A model generated the notes under the pieces. It worked only from the letters and a program-made list of their open reading frames with translations, made no database searches and was not told the DNA's origin. Position numbers and translations under genes: made by a program. A DNA stretch of 64,000 nucleotides from NCBI GenBank assembly GCA_030220185.1, contig JASPKZ010007797.1, positions 3,640,001 to 3,704,000 on the forward strand, written 5' to 3'. The stretch is from Diploptera punctata. Lineage: Eukaryota > Arthropoda > Insecta > Blattodea > Blaberidae. Of this stretch, positions 56,397 through 64,000 are shown piece after piece. The stretch's first letter is position 1, and each line of letters begins with the position of its first letter.

Positions 56397-57079
56397 TGTT
56401 ACGAAATCAATTGAATTTGCCACGAGATGTCTTCCTAGTAAAATATTTTGGCAACTCTCTTAGACTTCATTCAGATGTTCTTGAAAGCAGGTGGGCGGTT
56501 TTCATAAAATAAAACCTGGAAGCTTCACAAGTGTCTCTGGTCAGCGAACAAATATTATATTAATAAATACCTGTCAGAGAATTCGTGTAACTTTAAAAAA
56601 GATTAAGATTGGTCTGCAACAGATTACTCTACATGTGCCTCTTTTTTTGAAAGAAAATTTTATTTGGATTGTTTTCTGACAAGAAATTAAATTACTTTTC
56701 AAAGCAGAGACCGATTCAATTCTATGGTCTAAAGCAGAATTTTTATAATTGACTAAGCGTCATAGAATTGAAATTAATAAATTAATTTGTACGCCTTAAA
56801 ATTCTTTCTATACATAAATCTAAACTTAAATAAAATCTGAATAATTCTCTGTTGGTTCTTGTTCAAATAAAAAAGTGATTAATAGATAATAAAAATATTT
56901 TACTAGATAAAGCGCCTTTTGTTGATAAGTTAACTGCCTTTTTACTTTTTGTTTAACTCATTGTTGTTAGAATTTATAAATATTTCTAATAATTTGTTTG
57001 TAGCATGCAACCCTGACTTGTGTTTGACTTGTCTATACATCACCGCACACTACAACACAACGAGTAGGGGGAGCTCAAC
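56397..57079. other. unclassified AT-rich DNA
   Basis: Open stretches are short (56491-56679 is the longest) and are not recognised. No match to other sequence in the window. Confidence 0.4.
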
Positions 57080-57245
57080 CCATGCAGAAGATTGAAGATT
57101 TAACTTCCGAAAGCGCGCTGCAGTTAATTTTGTATACAATATTTTAACAAAGTTGAGGACGACGGCACCTACCAACAGGTACAATTTAATTTTTAACTTT
57201 CATCGTATGACTTCACCTCAACGGAATTTGATATGAATTTTACTA
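57080..57245 (+). mobile_element. Penelope-like 3' terminal segment
   Basis: TTAACTTCCGAAAGCGCGCT, GTTGAGGACGACGGCACCTA and ACGGAATTTGATATGAATTT match the 3' region of 54677-55200. Confidence 0.6.
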
Positions 57246-57481
57246 TTATCGATTTCTAATAAATTTAAAAATAAAATCTGAATAACTTTATACTCCCATA
57301 AATGAAATTAAACTAAATTGTGTTTGGAATTAAAAACACTCATCTTTCTTATATGACCAATCGGATTGCATCTTATATCTAATAGAAGTATTAACCAATA
57401 CAATTAAGAGTAATGTCATGTGACGTAATAATGGACTTAATATTATAACACGTTAAATTTATTCATCCTGTATTAACAATT
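57246..57481. other. unclassified
   Basis: AT-rich, no gene. Its right edge probably marks the 5' truncation of the next LINE. Confidence 0.4.
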
Positions 57482-57802
57482 ATGAGCTTTGCTGATGACA
57501 CGGTGATTATAGGGAAAGATATAGCAGCTGCCAGTGAACTGACAAGAATAGTTCTGCAGAAGTTTCAGGAAATAGGTCTTCAAATTAAAGTTTCCAAATC
57601 AGCAGTGCTTTCAATCGAGAAAGGTGAACTATGTGAGAAAGATCTCCAATTTGATGGACATGCAATTCGTGTCCATAAAATCACTGACACTATTCGTTAT
57701 TTAGGTATCGAATTTTCAGATCATACAACTTTTGATTCTAAGCAAACCCTTACTAAATTACGGAATAATATTGAAATTCTCATTGTTTCATCGCTGTTAT
57801 AG
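57482..57802 (+). pseudogene. R2-group RT fragment (FADD motif)
   Basis: SFADDTVIIGKDIAAASELT gives the RT catalytic motif and what follows (QKFQEIGLQIKVSKSAVLSI, then IRYLGIEFSDHT) is the RT palm and thumb. The frame is lost after 57802; broken pieces continue to 58126. Confidence 0.82.
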
Positions 57803-58125
57803 CCTGATCACACATTTACAGTTTTAAATTGTTCCATATCTCCACTCCAATTTACCCGTTTGAAACAGTACTACCAAATCAAATACCAAATACATTTTTA
57901 GTGAATTGTGATAAACTTTTGAGAAGTGGACTTAAAAAAATTTACATCTTCCGATAGATGTCCCTGATCACGTTATATACTGAACGTCGAAATAAAGGAC
58001 TTGATTTATTTTGTGCAATATGGGAGACGAAATTACAGCATATAAACATTTGCCACATTCTTTACCAAGACAATAATACATACATTACTACTCCCCGAAA
58101 TCTAAAAGAGGAAAGTTTATAATGT

Positions 58126-58938
58126 GTGAGAGTCCTTAACGTTGAACCTAGTGATTACAATATTAACACTCGAAGTCTTCTACAAGATGCAAGGAAACTT
58201 GGGAAACAACTAGGAAACAAAGAAGCATTTCTCTGGAGTCGACTTATTCATAAAGGAAAAGGCGTTATTCTCTACAATGAATATATACCGTCAAATCAAT
58301 GGATTCGTGATTATCGGGGATTGTCTTGTTCCGAATGGAGAGAAGCGATTAAAATGCAAGCCAATGTATCGGCGGTGCGTTCTTTGCCGGGCAGATCTAG
58401 GGACGATACCCTCTGTAGATGCTGTCGCAGAGAGCACGAAACCCTTGCACACCTCATTGGGGCTTGTCCGTTTGGGGAATCACTGAGAAACATTCGGCAT
58501 CACACTATTCGAAACATGGTGGCAGAAGCCTTGCGAGATAATGGATACACAATTTATGAGGAAGTTCATGGTGTGGCCACTAATGGGAGTAATAGACGAA
58601 TATATATTATTGCATTTAGACCATCTTCTAAAATTTGTATGATATTAGATCCCAAAATCCGTTTTGAGACTCACAGTGGCCAACCTGAGAAAGTTGACTC
58701 TGAAAAGAAAGCCATATATGAGCGAACAGTTGACTATTACAAAGATAAATACCAATTAGGTAGTATAAGTGTCACAGGATTGATGATCGGGGCAAGAGGT
58801 ACTAAACCAGGGTTCTTAGCTAAATTTTGGGATTTCTTAGATTTTGACAGAGTGTATCTTTCTAAAATTGCCATCGCTGCCATTAGAAAATCAATTTCAA
58901 TTTTAAGAAACCATCCTTACAAAATTTCTACTTTATAG
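58126..58938 (+). pseudogene. R2-group C-terminal domain: zinc knuckle plus restriction-like endonuclease
   Basis: This is a 270-residue open frame. Residues about 103-120 are CRCCRREHETLAHLIGAC, a C-x2-C-x8-H-x4-C zinc knuckle. Then RHHTIRNMVAEALRDNGYTI, EEVHGVATNGSNRRIYIIAF and ILDPKIRFETHSGQP form the endonuclease fold. In the family the segment before IIAF usually has an Asp (RRIDIIAF); here it is Tyr, so a catalytic residue may be lost. The first Met is not a true start; the frame continues from the RT. The family makes the nick for target-primed reverse transcription, often at a specific site; the site used here is unknown. Confidence 0.83.
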
Positions 58939-59633
58939 AATATACTTCAATACGATTTGAATTTTTTAAGTATATTTACAAACTGTATTTCATCAATTTC
59001 GAAAATTAACTGTCTGTACCACTTTGTCTTTGTGGCAGTCCTCTAATGAGGAATGTTTTATGTAATAAAATAAATAATTTTGTTCTGAATGGAAGCAAGA
59101 ATAGCTCTTCAGATACAATTTTATAATCTCTTTGATTTTAGGATTGTGAAACGTTTCATTTGACATAACAATGAAAATAATCAACGTTGTGAATAAGAAG
59201 AACTGATTTTAAACATATGGTGAAGAATATTAGACCTGAAATATATATGAATTATTTCTTCAAAAAAAAAAAATGAAGCGTCTCCTGTGTACCAACTTCC
59301 GACCCCTGAGAAGAGAATCCAGCTCTACCGCAATTTACCTAAATTAATCCCGATTCAAATCTACCAACCAGAAATCATTGCGAGACAAAAATCCTTCATC
59401 AGGTCTTGAGCCATATTTCAACGAGGTTTATTATCTCGCGATGAAACCAGTTCTCTGGTTTTTTATGCGAAGAAATCGTCGAAATCCACGTCCAGAATTT
59501 TCAAAATGTCATTACTCGACGCACTTGTTGAGAATAAAGATATAAATCGACTACCACACCCATTTCGAATAAACTCCCAGTCAATCACACCTTCAGACCC
59601 TCAAATTACATTAAAACCGACATTAATTATGAG
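58939..59633. other. unclassified AT-rich DNA
   Basis: The left 250 bases may be the LINE 3' UTR. At 59280-59620 the composition is more balanced, but frames are short and I recognise nothing. The last 8 bases are the left TSD of the next hAT. Confidence 0.4.
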
Positions 59634-59700
59634 CTGGGCTAGGATTTTTATGATATAACATATATTTTTATGATATTGCATATATATTTTTGTGGTAAGT

Positions 59701-59702
59701 TT

Positions 59703-59754
<52 letters not shown>

Positions 59755-59863
59755 TCAATACTAATAAAATTCATTGTTAAAACCGTTGAGGTGGAGAGTC
59801 ATAAAATAAAATAAGTTAAAATACCTTCTTAGGTAATATATATATATATATATATATATATAT
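59701..59863. repeat. (TA)n microsatellites
   Basis: TA runs at about 59703-59752 and 59836-59862, within the hAT element. Confidence 0.95.
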
Positions 59864-59966
59864 GGTATGATGAGAAAAATAAATGCCTGGACGGGATTCG
59901 AACCCGGAACTCAGAGATCCGGGTTCGAAACCCGTCCAGGCATTTATTTTTCTCATCATACCATAT
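59860..59966. repeat. near-perfect palindrome with tRNA-like T-arm
   Basis: Arms of 49 bases (59860-59908 and 59918-59966) pair with one mismatch around a 9-base loop. Each arm contains a tRNA B-box/T-arm-like segment (GGTTCGAAACCCGTCCAGGC on the right arm). Confidence 0.85.
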
Positions 59967-60007
59967 TAAGCTTGCATTGCTCAATGTTAAACATTTAATT
60001 ATAACAT

Positions 60008-60121
60008 ATATATATATATATATATAATGTTTTTATACAAAACTTAATTGAATTAAAGTACTTTCTTAAGACATATTTATGCATATTTGGCCATTTATGT
60101 CTGACAGATCACATTATAGCA

Positions 60122-60160
<39 letters not shown>
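60008..60160. repeat. (TA)n microsatellites
   Basis: TA runs at about 60007-60027 and 60126-60160. Confidence 0.95.
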
Positions 60161-60167
<7 letters not shown>

Positions 60168-60691
60168 GGTCATAGGCCTACTCGTCAAATTTTCACTCTT
60201 TGAAGAAGTAAAGAACTTTTATCACACACATTCTTTCTTTCGTGTTCATTTGAGTTGTTGAATTTCTCAGAATTTTGCTTCTTGTAAAATCTATCTTTCT
60301 CTCCAATTTCGTTCCAATTCACAGTATGGACCTTTTTTTTCCCTTACGTATATACCCGAGCGAATATTTACGTATTATCTCGCGACAAGCAGGTAGCTAC
60401 TGATAATTTTAATAAAATAAAAGGCAAGCTACAATATGAAATTTCGTACTTTAGTTTGCTTCTCATTTGCATTTTATTCTTAAATAAACAGTCATAAACT
60501 GATTTATTAATCGATTTTACAACTGACAATATTAGATAATTTTAATATTAATAGGTCATGGTTTTTATGTTACAGTGCATATTTTTGTAAATGTTAGGTC
60601 AAAACTGCATATACCATATATGTATTCGCACATTTCGGTGATTTTAGGTCATAAAAATCATAACTCTACTTATGAGACAACCTGATAATAG

Positions 60692-61510
60692 CTAACTAAG
60701 TAACTCGCTGACACTTTCAAACCCGTAGGTTCATGGCCGCGCGGACATAAGCTCTCCACACATTCCTATCCTGAGCTAATATTTTCCAATCATACCTGTA
60801 TAACTTACTTCCGCCAAATCCATGCAATGATTGGTCTACCAAATGGCGTTTTTCCTCTGGTTCCTACAATGAGTTTCCATGCCCCTCCTTCATTCCCAAT
60901 TCGTGCGACATGTCCTGACCATCACAGTCTACGAGACTTAATTGTTGTTATATTTAGTTTCCTATAAATACCATGTAGCTCGCTGTTATGTAGTCTTCTC
61001 CATTCAGCTGTCTATTTGTCTCTCTTTGGTCCTATAATTTTCCTATGAACTTTACTCTCAAATATTCGTTATCTTTTCTCCTCAAAGTAAAAAATTATGA
61101 TCCGTATCCAAATAATATAACTGGGAGAATAGCAGACCTAGAAGGCCCTTGGCCTACCAACCGGCTCATGGCTTCACATCTACACATGTTAATCATAGAG
61201 GTAGACGATCATCCAGTTAGTGTAGGTGTGTCATGTGATCAGCATGTCGGGCCTCAGCCGTTATAGCAGCTTTTCTCAACCTTGTGCCGCTACTTAATGT
61301 AGCTACCCAAACTCCTCACGATGCTCGCTGGGCACCGGTCCCATATTGGCTCTGCGCCGAGGCCTCTTGTTTTAGCCACTCGGCTATAGCGTGGGGCTGA
61401 AGAATAACAGTCTTACATATTTCCAGATAAATATATTTTGAGAGAATACATAATAACATGCATTTCCAGAGTTGTTAATTTCTTTGAGCGCCTCATTTCT
61501 GTTTGTATGT
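60692..61510 (-). mobile_element. LINE-A 3' fragment split by SINE-2
   Basis: The reversed LINE-A tail from CTAACTAAGTAACTCGCTGA (60692) runs through the RRLRW..HVAR and YRK..IKN regions to 61135, and continues at 61411-61510 (LNSGNACYYVF region). It is heavily mutated. Confidence 0.78.
61136..61400 (-). mobile_element. SINE-2 inserted in LINE-A
   Basis: A 10-bp TSD, AGAATAGCAG / AGAATAACAG, lies at 61126-61135 and 61401-61410. The tRNA-like head is at the right end (CTCGGCTATAGCGTGGGGC on the plus strand). Confidence 0.82.
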
Positions 61511-62569
61511 GAACTTGTCTTTATATAATATTAATTCTTCTGTACGTGTTTGTCACTGAAATCCTCCTAAACGACTGGATCGATTTTGATGGAATTTTGT
61601 ATGTCCCATTGGGTTTGTGGATGGTTTAAATTCAGAATCAGGCTCTCTAAAACCATTCGGTGTAGGAGTTCACCTGAAGATAAAATTTAAAAATTGCTCT
61701 AGCGGTCACATTTATCGATGTTTCACAAGAAAAAATAGGCCTAGTATATCGTATTAAAACAAACCGAGGTATGTATTATCTAACAATGAGCGAAATTCGA
61801 CAATTAGAAGTGGTGGTTTACTCGAAACCCGAAATTAAAAACTGACTGAACGACCGGACAGATTTTTATGCAATTTTTGCGTGTGTTTGAGTGGTTTTCT
61901 GGATGGTTTATAATCACAATCGGACTCGTTATGTGGCTCTGCGATCGATTTATATGATTTTTTTAAATGTCAGACGTGTATTAATGTGTATTTTCGACAT
62001 ATTCCGTGCGACTACAATGTGACGTCATAAATCAAGCTTCTTGAGCCACAACAGATGACAGTGAGGAGTTTTCTTGCGAACTTATTAATTAGTGAATTTT
62101 ATGGTAAAAAAGAGTCGGCCGCGGTTCCGAGGGTCACGGGTTCAAACTAGGCCGCGGTCTATGGATTTTTAGGGCGAAAAAATCCAAGAAGCAAGACCTC
62201 CGGGAGGGACTTTAAGCCGTGAGTCCCGGGACTGAAGATTTTCAGGCTCGTAAAAGATCCTTAAGCCTGAACAAGGAGGCCTCTAAGCAAAATTTACCGA
62301 CCGATCTCAAACATCCTAGTAATACCTTAGTTGCCTGCTAGATGTCTCATTGAGTCGTTGTGTTGACCGCATGCCACTCATGCCATCTTTGGACAAATAA
62401 GGTAACTACAAATGCACTTGGTCTATTAACTCCTTATAAAGGAGAGGATATGGCTCAACAATGGGCTACGCCATTAATCACATGGTTAAAAAAGTAACAT
62501 TTTTATCGTCGGGCCATAGCACGATAATTGAATGTTCGGGCAGGACTACGCCTGCCGGGTCCGCTAGTA
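61511..62569 (+). mobile_element. possible non-autonomous Helitron
   Basis: The 3' side ends GGGTCCGCTAG followed by T, preceded by a short hairpin (GGCAGG ... CCTGCC, about 62540-62557); this is the CTRR-type Helitron end. The 5' side near 61538 (TCTTCTGTACGTGTTTGTCA, then CCTCCTAAACGACTGGATCG) resembles insect Helitron starts. The 5' limit is uncertain, and no Rep/helicase is present. SINE-5 at 62116-62350 lies inside. Confidence 0.5.
62116..62350 (+). mobile_element. SINE-5 copy, head partly deleted
   Basis: GGCCGCGG then a deletion of the A-box region; GGGTCACGGGTTCAAACTAG (B box) and the SINE-5 body with CTTTAAGCCGTGAGTCC. 3' end diverged. Confidence 0.75.
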
Positions 62570-62702
62570 CATCGTTTCCCAACCTGTGGTTCGCGAACTC
62601 CCAGGGGGTTCGCAAAATATTTCAAGGGGTTCGCCAAAACTTTTCCGTAATGGCGGGTTTCGAGGTTAGGTCTTGTATTGTTTCCATCATTTCTGCAGCA
62701 TT

Positions 62703-62704
<2 letters not shown>

Positions 62705-62771
<67 letters not shown>
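62705..62771. repeat. (AAT)n microsatellite
   Basis: Pure AAT array preceding SINE-1 within the hAT MITE. Confidence 0.95.
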
Positions 62772-62773
62772 TT

Positions 62774-63088
62774 GTCCACCGCTGTGGTCTCCAGGTAGCG
62801 TGCTGCCTTGTCACGCAGCTGGCCCAGGTTCGAATCCCGGTCGGGACAGGCTCCTGGATGAGGTCTTTTCGGGGTTTTTCCCCACCTATAGGACGAATGT
62901 CAGGAAGCGTAGGGCCCAACGTTTCCCGAAAATCAACCGGCCATTATCATCATGATCTTTCACCGGTGTGGAAAGCAACGGGAAGCTACCACACCTATAA
63001 TTCCCTAGTAAAGCTGCAAAGCATAGCATGGAAATGCTACGATTGCAGTGAAAGACCTGCCCTCGGTTAGTATTACTATGGATGGATT
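62774..63088 (+). mobile_element. SINE-1 copy
   Basis: Head GTCCACCGCTGTGGTCTCC, B box CAGGTTCGAATCCCGG, 3' end ATGGATGGATT leading to ATT-rich sequence. It sits between AAT-type arrays. Confidence 0.86.
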
Positions 63089-63417
63089 ATAATAATAATA
63101 ATTATTATTTTAAAATTAAATTAACTCTATAATGCCCCTTGTTACATATGTGTAACATCGGGAATTTATCACATTACTTCAACAATACATTAATATTTGC
63201 TGAGAATGCCTGATTTACAGTTATATAACACTGTTAGGAATGCATTTGATTTCACTTCAACTAGCCTACACGTTGTGTAATTTTCAAGCCGTAACTGGAG
63301 TACCTTTAGGATTTAACCGTTAAGGGTTAAGTTAATTTAAGGTTATTAATCCTTTTGGTCAGATCGTTGTGGAAGGGGTTCGCGAGTCGAAAAGGGTTGG
63401 GAACCGCTGCGCTAGTA

Positions 63418-63490
63418 CATAATAACGTGCATTTGAAGACTTGAACCTATGTTTAATTTCTTTGTACACTTCATTCCTGTTTGTATGCAG
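63418..63490 (-). mobile_element. LINE-A internal fragment
   Basis: ACATAATAACGTGCATTTGA and CTATGTTTAATTTCTTTGTA match the reversed LINE-A NSGNACYY region, and closely parallel 61440-61510. Confidence 0.65.
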
Positions 63491-63894
63491 ACTTATTGAA
63501 AATAATAAATGCAGATTTATACAAGGAAATAGCACGCGAGTGTTTGAACGAGGGCAGCGGAGTTAATTAAACACACTCAATCATGCGAGGAGCGGATTAG
63601 CTCATTAAGTGATTGCAATCAATACAACTGGTGGCTGTTTATTTCCCAATTAAATTATACCGTGTGTGCACAGACACACTTTGGTAAATTTATAATTCAA
63701 ACAATATCACACCCCAGCTGACTTTGATGGCTCATGCGATGCTCTGGATATTTAGGATTTATTTTTGTTTACATTGAGGTTTCCTGTTTAGTCCGCCATG
63801 CTGGATCATGCCTGCTTCCTGACTAGTTGTCCGGGTTCCAAAATCGGCGGCGTTGAACATTTAAATTTTTAATTAGGCTAAACTTTACAATCTC

Positions 63895-63896
<2 letters not shown>
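63491..63896. other. unclassified
   Basis: Mixed composition, short frames only, no match elsewhere in the window. Confidence 0.35.

Positions 63897-63930
<34 letters not shown>
63897..63930. repeat. (TA)n microsatellite
   Basis: Pure TA run abutting the final LINE fragment. Confidence 0.95.
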
Positions 63931-63933
<3 letters not shown>

Positions 63934-64000
63934 ATAGATGGTCAGAAATTTGAGAAAGTTGATAGTATTAAATACCTGGGTTCTCTAATTACCACAAAAA
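63931..64000 (+). mobile_element. LINE fragment running off the right edge
   Basis: The open frame to the last base reads VIDGQKFEKVDSIKYLGSLI, the segment after the RT core in LINE-F-like elements. It starts exactly after the TA array and is cut by the window end. Confidence 0.65.

Larger units (their letters stand above)
57482..58938 (+). mobile_element. R2-group LINE (restriction-like endonuclease type), 5'-truncated
   Basis: It starts inside the reverse transcriptase at FADD and runs to the end of the C-terminal endonuclease. It is not like LINE-A to -G, which have the tail-domain layout; this one has the zinc knuckle and restriction-like endonuclease of the R2/R4/NeSL/CRE group. No second copy in the window. 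Confidence 0.83.
59634..60668. mobile_element. hAT-like non-autonomous element
   Basis: TIR CTGGGCTAGGATTTTTATG at 59634 pairs with the inverted copy ending at 60668 (CATAAAAATCATAACTCTA). The 8-bp TSD is ATTATGAG (59626-59633) and CTTATGAG (60669-60676), 7 of 8 matching. The interior holds several TA microsatellites and a palindrome; no transposase. The TIR resembles those at 17457 and 23196. Confidence 0.68.
62570..63409. mobile_element. hAT MITE carrying SINE-1
   Basis: The TIR begins CATCGTTTCCCAACCTGTGG at 62570 and is matched by the inverse ending at 63409 (GGGTTGGGAACCGCTG). A perfect 8-bp TSD, CGCTAGTA, lies at 62562-62569 and 63410-63417. The interior has CAGGGGGTTCGC-type sequence and an AAT array with SINE-1; no transposase. 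Confidence 0.83.

Noticed and set aside
59881..59945. A tRNA gene at the 59860-59966 palindrome
   Set aside because: The symmetry is a pure inverted duplication of a T-arm-like segment; D-arm and anticodon arm cannot be formed.

Overview
The window looks like intergenic DNA from a large, AT-rich, repeat-laden insect genome. A cockroach or other polyneopteran is my guess, based on the mix of repeat families rather than on any diagnostic host gene. I see no bacterial-style operons, no rRNA, no functional tRNA and no CRISPR array. Nearly everything I can identify is transposable-element (TE) sequence or microsatellite, and most proteins are fragments broken by frameshifts. The one coding unit that looks undamaged is a two-exon PIF/Harbinger transposase at the left edge.

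Layout. 1-3144: Harbinger element (minus strand) with an intact transposase, one intron and a right terminal repeat; its left end is outside the window. 3.3-8.9 kb: fragments of two LINE families, a tRNA-derived SINE (SINE-1) carrying a second SINE (SINE-2) inside it, and a 5'-truncated LINE (LINE-D) inside an unclassified repeat. 9.0-17.3 kb: an old hAT-like element with a broken BED/hAT transposase gene, invaded by two LINE-A copies in opposite orientations. The plus-strand copy, 11478-14712, is nearly full length and is bounded by a 19-bp target-site duplication (TSD). 17.4-24.5 kb: two CGGBP1-type hAT elements with 8-bp TSDs, plus SINE and foldback sequences. 24.5-36 kb: a patchwork of LINE-A, -B, -E, -F and -G fragments, SINE-1, SINE-4 and SINE-5 copies, (AAT)n arrays and a 714-bp non-coding element. 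36.4-39.8 kb: a foldback mariner-like element and a Penelope-like element with GIY-YIG remnants, each carrying a LINE-C insertion, followed by LINE-B. 40-53.8 kb: LINE-A copies carrying a Tc1 element and the second copy of the 714-bp family, LINE-F carrying LINE-A, a second Tc1 element, and LINE-A inside LINE-A. 54-64 kb: a mariner-like MITE, a Penelope remnant, LINE-B, an R2-group LINE with a restriction-like endonuclease domain, another hAT with an internal tRNA-like palindrome, a possible Helitron end, and a hAT MITE containing SINE-1.

The families interact as follows. LINE-A is the dominant family, with about 22 fragments. It encodes an apurinic-type endonuclease, a reverse transcriptase and a C-terminal tail domain, and it ends in a short AAGT/TTAG-type tetranucleotide run. 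It is both a frequent insert and a frequent target, so the TSDs give relative dates: hAT-BED is older than LINE-A; LINE-A is older than some Tc1, SINE-2 and 714-bp insertions; and LINE-F and older LINE-A copies are older than young LINE-A copies. The SINEs depend on LINE machinery for movement as a class; which LINE serves which SINE cannot be read here. The only candidate for host coding sequence is a GC-rich open stretch at 47542-47859 (minus), and I could not identify it. I did not find a convincing new biological system. The best leads are the 714/747-bp family with a 3-bp TSD, the tRNA-like perfect palindrome, and the unidentified GC-rich exon candidate.

LINE letters A to G and SINE numbers 1 to 5 are labels made for this window only.
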